Notes under the pieces: generated by a model
The model's input: the letters and a program-made list of their open reading frames with translations, nothing else
What the model was told of the DNA's origin: nothing
Database searches by the model: none
Translations under genes and position numbers: made by a program
Shown here: one piece after another, positions 14,326 through 20,405 of the stretch
How positions within the stretch are numbered: the first letter of the stretch is position 1
How the letters are laid out: each line of letters opens with the position of its first letter
Source of the DNA: Planctomycetota bacterium
Lineage (GTDB): Bacteria; Planctomycetota; Planctomycetia; Pirellulales; Lacipirellulaceae
Assembly: GCA_022614705.1 (NCBI GenBank)
Contig: JAKEIB010000068.1
Location: forward strand, 1 to 25,110
Length of the DNA stretch: 25,110 nt
Direction: 5' to 3'

Positions 14326-14958
14326 ATGTCCACGGTTTCCAGTGTAGCTTTGAGTTCCAGCGTCTTATTGCTCAACCGTCAGTACATCGCGATCCATGTG
14401 GTCGACGTGCGTCGCGCATTGGTGCTGCTCTTCCGCCAGTTGGCGGAGGTGATTCACATCGAGGGCGACCAGTGGGCGAACTACGACTTCGAATCCTGGC
14501 GAGAAATCAGCGAATTGCAGTCCCAATACAAGGATCCGCTTCAGGACTGGATTCGCAGCGTCCACTTTGAGATTCAAGTTCCGCGGGTGCTGAGATTGCT
14601 GCACTACGACCGCGTGCCGAAACAACGCGTGCGGCTCAATCGGCGCAACATCTTCGCCCGAGACGGCAACCACTGCCAATATTGCGGGAAGCGTTTCGCC
14701 ACGAGCGAATTAAGCTTGGACCACATCATTCCCACCTGTCGCGGCGGCGATACGAGCTGGGAAAACCTGGTCTGCGCGTGCGTGCGCTGCAACGTCCGCA
14801 AGGGCGGACGCACGCCGCAAGAAGCTGGTATCAAGCTGATCAAGAAGCCGGCGCGCCCGAAGCGCAGCCCGCTGCTCACGATCAAACTTGGAAATCCGAA
14901 GTACGCCAGCTGGAAAACATTCCTCGACAACGCGTATTGGTCTGTCGACCTGAAATAA
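14326..14958 (+). CDS. HNH endonuclease family protein
   Basis: This 210-residue protein has a C-terminal HNH nuclease domain. The zinc-binding pair is C117/C120 (NHCQYCGKRF), the catalytic DH pair D132-H133 (LSLDHIIPTCRGG), the central Asn in TSWENLVCAC, and the second zinc pair C152/C155 with N156 (CVRCN). The N-terminal 100 residues (SSVLLLNRQYIAIHVVDVRRALVLLFRQLAEVI) form the domain commonly fused to this HNH type in stand-alone bacterial HNH proteins. In that group the biological role is generally unassigned; they are not linked to a methylase or a known mobile element, and none is seen here. The stop codon is followed after 1 bp by a 50-bp palindrome and then, convergently, by fdxA. Confidence 0.92.
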   Translation: MSTVSSVALSSSVLLLNRQYIAIHVVDVRRALVLLFRQLAEVIHIEGDQWANYDFESWREISELQSQYKDPLQDWIRSVHFEIQVPRVLRLLHYDRVPKQRVRLNRRNIFARDGNHCQYCGKRFATSELSLDHIIPTCRGGDTSWENLVCACVRCNVRKGGRTPQEAGIKLIKKPARPKRSPLLTIKLGNPKYASWKTFLDNAYWSVDLK

Positions 14959-14959
14959 T

Positions 14960-15009
14960 CTCGTTCCCACGCGGAGCCCGCCACGGCGGATCTTCGACGT
15001 GGGAACGAG
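14960..15009. repeat. 50-bp palindromic repeat, copy 2, between convergent genes
   Basis: This is an exact second copy of the repeat at 13449-13498. It occupies nearly all of the 53-bp gap between the HNH stop (14956-14958) and the fdxA stop (15012-15014). Its 12-bp outer stem and inner stem make it a natural bidirectional terminator candidate, although it has no T-tract. Confidence 0.9.
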
Positions 15010-15011
15010 CC

Positions 15012-15290
15012 CTACTTCTCCGCGAGCGGTTCCTTCTTCTCCGTGATCACCGGGCACTGCGGCGCCATCTCGGCATTGAGCTCAGTGAACGGCTTCCATT
15101 CTTCCGGCACGTTGTCCTCATGAAAGATTGCCTCGACCGGGCACTCGGGCACGCATGCTTCGCAGTCGATGCACTCATCCGGATGGATGTACAGCATCTG
15201 CTCGCCTTCGTAAAAGCATTCCACCGGGCAAACCACCACACAATCGGTGTATTTGCAGGCAAAGCACGGTTCGCAAACGACGTGCGTCAT
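15012..15290 (-). CDS. fdxA: 7Fe ferredoxin ([3Fe-4S][4Fe-4S], FdxA type)
   Basis: This 92-residue low-potential electron carrier aligns closely with Azotobacter ferredoxin I. CFACKYTDCVVVCPVECFYEG gives C9, C12, C17 and C21, and IHPDECIDCEACVPECP gives C40, C43, C46 and C50. By that alignment C9, C17 and C50 would hold the [3Fe-4S] cluster and C21, C40, C43 and C46 the [4Fe-4S] cluster. C6, just before C9, is an extra cysteine. The tail from about 55 (HEDNVPEEWKPFTELNAEMA) is typical. AGGAGA lies 9 nt upstream of the ATG. It is a possible electron acceptor for the PFOR encoded 3.5 kb away, which is inference; 7Fe ferredoxins also serve other pathways. It has its own promoter about 180 bp upstream. 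Confidence 0.95.
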   Translation of the reverse strand: MTHVVCEPCFACKYTDCVVVCPVECFYEGEQMLYIHPDECIDCEACVPECPVEAIFHEDNVPEEWKPFTELNAEMAPQCPVITEKKEPLAEK

Positions 15291-15471
15291 GAGTCGAAAT
15301 CTCCTAATGAAAGCATAAAAGCCTGTCGCATCGGCAGTCGCGAGTTCGCATTCTGGCTCCGGCGAACCGCCCCAACCTTTATCCGAAGTCAGGCTGGAAA
15401 GCCCAACATACCGTGGGGCAAGTCGTTATAACCAAAGCACTTCGATCCGACCCGCAACCGTGTTGTGCGCA

Positions 15472-15500
15472 ATCCTAGTTCTGCTTTCTACAGGTGTCAA
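15472..15500 (-). promoter_or_regulatory. Promoter of fdxA
   Basis: On the minus strand a perfect TTGACA (15500-15495), a 17-nt spacer and TAGGAT (15477-15472) form a near-consensus promoter. The predicted start near 15465 gives a 5' leader of about 175 nt before the fdxA ATG. Confidence 0.6.
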
Positions 15501-15554
15501 GCGGTTTGAGCGAACGCATCCGCGCGACTGACTCTGCTGGATCCCGGAGTCATT

Positions 15555-15600
15555 CCGAGGTCTGCCGAGGAATCTATGCGGTCCCCTCGGCGGACCTCGG
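15555..15600. repeat. 16-bp-arm palindrome upstream of fdxA
   Basis: The arms CCGAGGTCTGCCGAGG (15555-15570) and CCTCGGCGGACCTCGG (15585-15600) pair with one mismatch (which could be a G-U pair in RNA) around a 14-nt loop. It lies just upstream of the fdxA promoter, outside its transcript. The unit CCGAGG occurs twice in each arm. Confidence 0.75.
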
Positions 15601-15821
15601 TTTGACTTCATAAAGGGCATCGGCAACCACCGCCGGCCCTCATCTTGCTTCGACCGAAATTCCTACCTAAAATTGAGTTTGTACGGGTATGCTCGCAATC
15701 TGTGGGTCAGGTGCGGCGTGCGTGGCCGGAGTTGGCTCTCCTCGACCGAATCTAGGTTTGTTATTGCCACGCACAGGGACGCGATTGCTGCCCGTGCCCC
15801 AATCCCGACGAGGTTTGCCCA

Positions 15822-16397
15822 GTGGCCCTATCGGAACTTGATCGCGAACTGCTCGAACATTGCCTGAACGGCGAACCGCTAGGATGGCAGAAATTTGTCG
15901 ACCGTTTCATGGGCTTGGTCATGCACGTCATCAACCACACGGCCCAATGTCGCTCCACGAGTCTGTCGGCTAACGATCGCGAAGATCTGGCCGCCGAAGT
16001 GTTTCTCGCCATCGTCGATAACGACATGGCAGTTCTCCGGCACTTCCGCGGCAAGAGCTCGCTCGCCACTTATTTGACGGTCATCGCCCGGCGCGTCGTG
16101 GTGCGCAAGCTCGTTGAAGGCCGCTCCGCCCTGCCCCTGGGCGACATGGTCGCGCAAGCCGAGGCCGACGATCACGAGCCAGAGCGGCGAATTGAGGATC
16201 GAGAGGAAGTCGGCCGCCTACTGGGCGAGCTGCATGGCTCGGAGGCCGACGTCGTCCGCATGTATCACCTGGAAGGCAAAACCTACCAGGAGATCAGCCA
16301 CTCGGTGGGCATGCCCGAAAATAGCGTGGGGCCGATGCTCAGCCGGGCCCGCGCCAAACTCCGCCGCCGCGCGGGTGTCGATCCGGCCACGACGTGA
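15822..16397 (+). CDS. ECF-like sigma-70 family RNA polymerase sigma factor
   Basis: This 191-residue sigma factor has region 2 at about 15-95 (GWQKFVDRFMGLVMHVINHTA; EDLAAEVFLAIVDNDMAVLRHFRGKSSLATYLTVIARRVVVRKL) and region 4 at about 130-185 (EADVVRMYHLEGKTYQEISHSVGMPENSVGPMLSRARAKLRRR). The sequence resembles planctomycete sigma factors I recall, but no anti-sigma gene lies next to it. The GTG start at 15822 is chosen because GACGAGG precedes it and MALSELDRELLEHCLNGEP is a typical N-terminus for the group; no in-frame ATG gives a complete region 2. The downstream gene encodes an unrelated small exported protein after a 321-bp gap, so the sigma factor is probably monocistronic. The signal and the regulon are unknown. 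Confidence 0.9.
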   Translation: MALSELDRELLEHCLNGEPLGWQKFVDRFMGLVMHVINHTAQCRSTSLSANDREDLAAEVFLAIVDNDMAVLRHFRGKSSLATYLTVIARRVVVRKLVEGRSALPLGDMVAQAEADDHEPERRIEDREEVGRLLGELHGSEADVVRMYHLEGKTYQEISHSVGMPENSVGPMLSRARAKLRRRAGVDPATT

Positions 16398-16718
16398 CCG
16401 CATCAACCTTGGCAAATCTTACGCCACCGGCAAACTTGCCCTTGTGAGGCATTGTCGCGCCGGCCCGATCCGTATCCGTCTCATCCTGCACGACCGCACC
16501 GGCCGAAGCAAATAATTGAGTGCACAGTCGGCGTCGGTTCGCGGCTTGCCGGGACCGGCCTTGGTACTAATGACACCTGCATTGCTAATGGACCGAACGG
16601 GTTATAGCATGGAGCACGGAGCAGGAATTCTTACTCCACGCTCCCTGCTCCTCGCTCCTTGCTGACCTCGAGACGGCTCAATTTCAATGCAGCCCTCAAT
16701 AGTTGAGGCGACCCCGCT
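16398..16718. other. Intergenic region (321 bp)
   Basis: Apart from the heptamer-type inverted repeat at 16611-16663, I see no gene, RNA or clear promoter in this stretch between the sigma factor and the small exported protein. Confidence 0.5.
16611..16663. repeat. Heptamer-type inverted repeat
   Basis: The right side is four tandem degenerate heptamers, CTCCACG, CTCCCTG, CTCCTCG, CTCCTTG (16634-16661). The left side, GGAGCACGGAGCAGG (16611-16625), is complementary to 16644-16658 at 13 of 15 positions. The build is like the hairpins at 9807-9876 and 12634-12700 but with a different unit sequence. Confidence 0.75.
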
Positions 16719-17093
16719 ATGTCCGGAGCAATGCGTATGAGCATTTTCGCGCTTACGTTGGGCATCTGCCTGGCCGCATGTGCCCCGATCACGGCCCAGG
16801 AGTTCGGCAGCCTCACCACCGAAATTGAAGAGCGCGATTCGACCTACTATCCCCAGCCGACGTACCGGCCAAACTCGCTTGCCATCATCCAGGAAAAGGC
16901 CCAAACCCGCGCATACCAACGGCAAGCACGCCTGGCCTCGATGAGCTGGTACGGCATGTCGAACTCCCGGCCGCAGGCCGCCTCCACGCCGTTCACCTCG
17001 CGCTACAGCCCCGTGTGGGAAATGCCGGGCGGAAAGCCCTATTCCTGGTACCCCACGTACCGTTGGGCTGGGTACGGTTATTACGTGCGTTAA
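16719..17093 (+). CDS. Small exported protein of unknown function
   Basis: This protein has up to 124 residues, with an N-terminal signal peptide (MRMSIFALTLGICLAACAPITAQ, split here as MRMSIFALTL and GICLAACAPITAQ). The mature part of about 95 residues is rich in Tyr, Ser, Arg, Pro and Trp (YYPQPTYRPNS; SWYGMSNSRP; YSWYPTYRWAGYGYYVR). The Tyr/Trp-rich end suggests a surface or envelope-associated protein, but no family is recognised. The start is uncertain: ATGs at 16719, 16731 and 16737 are in frame, and GGAG at 16723-16726 fits best with the last two. The cysteine near the end of the signal region (LAAC) could also be a lipobox, which would make it a lipoprotein. It lies upstream of the tatA genes but is separated from them by 200 bp and a promoter. 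Confidence 0.7.
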   Translation: MSGAMRMSIFALTLGICLAACAPITAQEFGSLTTEIEERDSTYYPQPTYRPNSLAIIQEKAQTRAYQRQARLASMSWYGMSNSRPQAASTPFTSRYSPVWEMPGGKPYSWYPTYRWAGYGYYVR

Positions 17094-17200
17094 AAAAGGC
17101 CGCAGGAATTACCTCCGACCGCGCCCGCTTTCTCGCTGTGAATCCGCTAAATCCAAGCTCGCAGACACGTTGCCGGCCTTGTTTCCAGGACTGGCCACGT

Positions 17201-17228
17201 TTGACTGCCGCCAGCAACCTTGTAAAAT
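17201..17228 (+). promoter_or_regulatory. Promoter of the tatA pair
   Basis: TTGACT (17201-17206), a 16-nt spacer and TAAAAT (17223-17228) lie about 65 bp before the first tatA start. This is close to the sigma-70 consensus, and no other promoter is seen between the two tatA genes. Confidence 0.55.
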
Positions 17229-17294
17229 TAGTAGTAAGTGCCTGCGCTATCGATGTTTAGCCAACGCCGTGGCAGCAACACGGGGGAGTTTTGA

Positions 17295-17453
17295 TTGATC
17301 TGGAAGTTCTTGTTGATCTTGGCCATTGTGCTCCTGATTTTTGGCTCGACCCGCCTGCCATCGCTGGCACGAGCCTTCGGTGAGAGTATCACGGAGTTCA
17401 AAAAGGGCATCAAAGGAATCGAAGATCAATCCGAGGACAAAACAAAGAGCTAG
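17295..17453 (+). CDS. tatA: TatA-type twin-arginine translocase subunit (short, TTG start)
   Basis: This 52-residue TatA protein has an N-terminal membrane helix (MIWKFLLILAIVLLIFGSTR), the FG hinge followed by LPSLARAFGES, and the amphipathic helix ITEFKKGIKGIEDQ. These are the hallmarks of TatA, which forms the channel that exports folded twin-arginine proteins. It starts with TTG at 17295, which is the only possible start because an in-frame stop lies directly upstream. The strong Shine-Dalgarno GGGGGAG (17282-17288), 6 nt before it, supports this. The protein lacks the long charged tail of most TatA proteins. A second TatA gene follows 91 bp downstream. The first helix begins with Ile-Trp rather than the usual Gly/Ile-Gly sequence. 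No tatC is in the window. Confidence 0.88.
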   Translation: MIWKFLLILAIVLLIFGSTRLPSLARAFGESITEFKKGIKGIEDQSEDKTKS

Positions 17454-17544
17454 CGCCGATTAGCTGCGACTAGTTGCGACGCGTCTAGCGGAGAGATTGT
17501 TCAATCAGGCCGGGCCCCTTCGCTCGGCCGGGAGTTGCATCGCC

Positions 17545-17829
17545 ATGTTCGGAATCGGTACTGGTGAATTGATTGTGATTGGCATCATCGCCGTGATCCT
17601 CTTCGGCGGCCGCCTGCCGTCCGTCGCCCGTTCACTCGGTAAGAGCCTGATCGAGTTTAAGAAGGGGATGTCCGACATCGAAAACGACGTGAAATCCTCG
17701 GTCTACTCCGAGCCCACCGGCCAGGTCGGCTACAGCGACCACAGCGAACCCGCCAGCCCACGCTTCGAACCGCCGAAGGCGGAGAACACCGAGAAAGAAG
17801 ATCGCGAGCATACAGTAGAAGTCGGGTAA
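17545..17829 (+). CDS. tatA: TatA/TatB-family twin-arginine translocase subunit
   Basis: This 94-residue second TatA-family protein begins MFGIGTGELIVIGIIAVILFGGRLPSVARSLGKSL (helix, FGG hinge, LP motif), then the amphipathic helix IEFKKGMSDIENDV, then a charged, Pro/Glu-rich tail of about 45 residues. The GELI.I element with its Glu is typical of TatA. The start at 17545 is preferred because it gives the family N-terminus; GGGAG (17530-17534) lies 10 nt upstream, and the longer frame from 17497 would add 16 unrelated residues. With the preceding gene it forms a two-gene tat unit, and the two paralogues may take TatA-like and TatB-like roles. Both resemble TatA more than TatB at the sequence level. 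Confidence 0.93.
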   Translation: MFGIGTGELIVIGIIAVILFGGRLPSVARSLGKSLIEFKKGMSDIENDVKSSVYSEPTGQVGYSDHSEPASPRFEPPKAENTEKEDREHTVEVG

Positions 17830-17884
17830 CTCTGCTTCTCTATTTTCTTCTAGCGCATCTGGCCGCGCAGCACGCCGGCCGTGG

Positions 17885-17914
17885 TTGACAACGTTTCCGT
17901 GAGCGCTCTACGCT
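17885..17914 (+). promoter_or_regulatory. Promoter of tRNA-Val
   Basis: A perfect TTGACA (17885-17890), an 18-nt spacer and TACGCT (17909-17914) end 9 bp before the mature tRNA 5' end, which gives a very short leader. Confidence 0.55.
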
Positions 17915-17923
17915 GTGGAAGCC

Positions 17924-17997
17924 GGGCGACTAGCTCAGTTGGTTAGAGCGCTGTGTTCACACCGCAGAGGTCACTGGTTCGAGTCCAGTGTCGCCCA
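17924..17997 (+). tRNA. tRNA-Val (anticodon CAC)
   Basis: A full cloverleaf is visible: acceptor stem GGGCGAC/GTCGCCC, D arm GCTC-AGTTGGTTA-GAGC, anticodon stem CTGTG/CGCAG with loop TTCACAC (anticodon CAC, reading GUG), variable loop AGGTC, T arm ACTGG-TTCGAGT-CCAGT, and discriminator A. The CCA end is not encoded (ATT follows). No intron or odd base is seen. Confidence 0.96.
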
Positions 17998-18076
17998 TTT
18001 TGCAAAAATCGCGGGGATTTCGTTCGCGTTCCATGATTCGAGCCGGACGATTGGCTAGAACTCGGCGTCGAGAAAG

Positions 18077-18943
18077 CTAATCTCGCACGTATCGCATCAG
18101 CCGGTACGTCTTGAACTTTTCGAAGTTTGCGGCGCTGCGGGTGTGGGTGAAGTACTTGTCCTTCACCTTCGCCAATCGGCGCCGGAAAAACCAAGCGGCG
18201 AGCTTTGACCAGTAGGGGTGCGTCGCCACCGAGGCATGGCCGATCTCGTCCCAAATGGGTCGCAACACATCGGTAAACGCGCTGTCGATCACCGTGAAGG
18301 TTGGCGCAGTTTGCAAAGTAATATCGATGTCTTCCACCAGCGTCAGCGGATAGCCGGCGACGATCTGCTGAAATTCATCGATGTAGTGGCCGCCGCTGAT
18401 CGGGCTCTTTTCCTTCAACGGGAGTCGAAAGAAATCGCAGATCACGAGGCTGCCGCCGCTCCGCAACTGCGAGGTCACGAGGTCCAGGCCTTTCGGCATG
18501 TTCACGTATTGATAACTTTCGCAGAACACAATCGCATCGTAGACGTCCGAAGTCCGATAGTCTTCATACTTACAATCAAATAGTCGAGCGCGATCGCCGA
18601 GCAGTTCTTTCGCCTGCTGATTGAGAAACGCGTTCGGGCTCACGCAATCGACATAGTGCCCGCGCTCAACGAGCTTCGCCGCCAGGCCGCCCGCGCCGCA
18701 GCCAACATCCAGAATCCGCTTCGCGTCGCTGGGGATATGTTCCAGCAGGAAGCGTGAATACTCTTCCTGCGCCCGTGGCAGATTTCTGATTTGCGGTTCA
18801 ATGCCGTTGACCCAAAAACCATAGTGCAGGTCATTGGTTCCGACGAAATGCCGCCCTGCGAGGAAGCCCGCAACAAGACTTACATGCTGCCACTCGCCGC
18901 GCTTCTTGCGGCGATGTGACTTGAGAGACTTGATAAGCGGCAT
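18077..18943 (-). CDS. Class I SAM-dependent methyltransferase
   Basis: This 288-residue protein has the Rossmann methyltransferase core: motif I DVGCGAGG (residues 79-86), an acidic end of strand 2 (VDCVSPN), the motif II/III region YDAIVFCESYQYVN, and LRSGGSLVICDFF. The preceding segment (GFWVNGIEPQIRNLPRAQEEYSRFLLEHI) resembles small-molecule C-, N- or O-methyltransferases of the Erg6/UbiE-like type. The C-terminal 60 residues (WSKLAAWFFRRRLAKVKDKYFTHTRSAANFEKFKTYRLMRY) are basic and aromatic and might bind a membrane or lipid-like substrate; that is inference. The substrate cannot be told from sequence. It lies downstream of the hydrolase gene on the same strand, with a gap of more than 200 bp, so it is probably a separate unit. 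Confidence 0.85.
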   Translation of the reverse strand: MPLIKSLKSHRRKKRGEWQHVSLVAGFLAGRHFVGTNDLHYGFWVNGIEPQIRNLPRAQEEYSRFLLEHIPSDAKRILDVGCGAGGLAAKLVERGHYVDCVSPNAFLNQQAKELLGDRARLFDCKYEDYRTSDVYDAIVFCESYQYVNMPKGLDLVTSQLRSGGSLVICDFFRLPLKEKSPISGGHYIDEFQQIVAGYPLTLVEDIDITLQTAPTFTVIDSAFTDVLRPIWDEIGHASVATHPYWSKLAAWFFRRRLAKVKDKYFTHTRSAANFEKFKTYRLMRYVRD

Positions 18944-19155
18944 TACGAGGCTTCAAGTGTTTACTTTTTGAGCCGCTTGCGACGTTGAGCTCGGTCACGT
19001 GTCGCGCCAATTATGACGGTCCGTGGAAACGCTGACAATCTCGACTTGGGCGGTGCGACAATCGTGAATACGCTTGATTTCTCGACAAACGCTCCAACGC
19101 CAGCACACAAAACGTGTGAAAGCAGAGCCCTTTCCGCATCCTCAACACGCAACTT

Positions 19156-20328
19156 TCAGCGGTCCAACTGGCTAATTATTTGCTCGGCATCGAGCAGGGC
19201 ATACGCGGGCCGCGGATGTTCTGGCGTGAACACTAGCAGGTCATCGCGTTCATGGACGGTCGCGAACGACTCCTCGATATTGCCGGACGCGTCGGTAACT
19301 CGCGCTAGATCCAGCCCCAAGTGTTTGGCAAGAAACCGGTACATCGCCGCGCGTTTTGACGGCCCGTAGTCGTGCTGCTCGTCGGCGAAGTGAGCATTCT
19401 CAACGTTGTCCGCCGCGCCCATCAGCTCGTAAACGCGCTGCATGTAGGGGAACTCGACACGCGGCACATTTTTCGTCCAATCGGCTCCGCAGGAGATGAC
19501 AAGCTGCGGCTTCGGTGCGATGCTGGCCGCGATCTCGACGTTGTTCGTCTCGTGCTCGGCGCTCTTGTGGATCGGCATGCCGCTTTCGCAGATACAGCCG
19601 CCGTAGAAGTCGGCCGACACCATGACGACCGGCACGGAGACGTCGATCCGCGGATCGACGGCCGCCAAAAGGAACGATTGCGTACCGCCGCCCGACTCGC
19701 CCGTGACAGCCAGCCGCTCTTCATCGACGTTTCCCAGCGACAGAAGAAAGTCCAGCGCCCGCCGGCTGTTGTACGTTTGCAGCCGCGACACTTCGCTGTG
19801 CCGATGCGGTACCTGCGTCGACTCGCCGAAACCGATCATGTCGTATGCGAATACAACTGCGCCCATCCGTGCCAACGCCGCGCATCGTTTTTGCGTTTGC
19901 TCAAGCATGCGGTTGTCGGCCAAATGTCCGTGTGGGCAGAGCACGCCGGCCAGGTTCGTTTTCGATTCCCTGCCGTCCGTCGGAAGGTATAAATTGCCGG
20001 TCACCCAGAACCCGGGCAGGCTTTCAAAGGCGACGTTCTCGACGGTGTAACCATCCTCCTGACGCACCGAACGCCGAATCGGCTTCATCGGACATGCCTC
20101 AGGAACGCGCTCGAGCTTCATGCCCCGAAGCACGCCCGTGCGGATTCGCTCGGCACGCGCCTGCCATCCGGCGGCGCTGTCGTATTCGCTCGCGAATTTC
20201 GCCAGCTTCTCGGCCGCCTCGGCCTCGGTTAAGCAGCCTCCGCGGAAGAGAGTTTGAATCTCGGCCACCGCCGCCGCGATGCCCCACTCGAAGGCCACGA
20301 GCACGATCACGAACCGGGAGAACTTCAT
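19156..20328 (-). CDS. Secreted alpha/beta hydrolase (acetyl-xylan-esterase-like)
   Basis: This 390-residue protein has a signal peptide (MKFSRFVIVLVAFEWGIAAAVAE) and an alpha/beta-hydrolase fold. The nucleophile elbow is GESGGG with S212, and the candidate catalytic His is H319 in EQHDYGPSKR. The segment FWVTGNLYLPTDGR...GVLCPHGHLADN (two pieces) is typical of large planctomycete esterase/peptidase-like families related to acetyl xylan esterases. The acid residue of the triad is not obvious from sequence alone; D286 (ADWTKN) is one guess. The start at 20328 is chosen for the signal peptide; the ATG at 20361 would place 11 residues before it. The gene follows the PVC haem protein gene by 77 bp that carry a hairpin. 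It likely acts on carbohydrate esters outside the cytoplasm, but the substrate is inferred. Confidence 0.85.
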   Translation of the reverse strand: MKFSRFVIVLVAFEWGIAAAVAEIQTLFRGGCLTEAEAAEKLAKFASEYDSAAGWQARAERIRTGVLRGMKLERVPEACPMKPIRRSVRQEDGYTVENVAFESLPGFWVTGNLYLPTDGRESKTNLAGVLCPHGHLADNRMLEQTQKRCAALARMGAVVFAYDMIGFGESTQVPHRHSEVSRLQTYNSRRALDFLLSLGNVDEERLAVTGESGGGTQSFLLAAVDPRIDVSVPVVMVSADFYGGCICESGMPIHKSAEHETNNVEIAASIAPKPQLVISCGADWTKNVPRVEFPYMQRVYELMGAADNVENAHFADEQHDYGPSKRAAMYRFLAKHLGLDLARVTDASGNIEESFATVHERDDLLVFTPEHPRPAYALLDAEQIISQLDR

Positions 20329-20364
20329 CGCGTGCAACCTCCAATAGTGTTTATTCAGCAAATT

Positions 20365-20384
20365 CTGAAGTCTTGCGACTTCAG
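20365..20384. repeat. REP-like hairpin between haem protein and hydrolase genes
   Basis: A perfect 8-bp stem, CTGAAGTC (20365-20372) and GACTTCAG (20377-20384), surrounds a TTGC loop. It is located in the 77-bp gap of a probable operon. The sequence resembles an intergenic repeat I associate with planctomycetes, but no second copy is present in this window. Confidence 0.6.
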
Positions 20385-20405
20385 CTACGAGTTTGGAAAT
20401 GCGTA

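Larger units (their letters stand above)
15291..15821. other. Long divergent intergenic region (531 bp)
   Basis: This region lies between fdxA (leftward) and the second sigma factor (rightward). It holds the fdxA promoter (15472-15500) and a strong palindrome (15555-15600). The roughly 175 nt between the predicted fdxA transcription start and its ATG show no obvious conserved RNA fold. No convincing small gene was found. Confidence 0.5.

Noticed and set aside
17864..17890. GGCCG/CGGCC hairpin after the second tatA gene as terminator
   Set aside because: The stem is 5 bp, there is no T-tract, and it overlaps the tRNA promoter.
18961..19152. A 63-codon minus-strand frame between the methyltransferase and hydrolase genes
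   Set aside because: It has no recognisable motif and no Shine-Dalgarno. It could be a small gene, but nothing beyond the open frame supports it.
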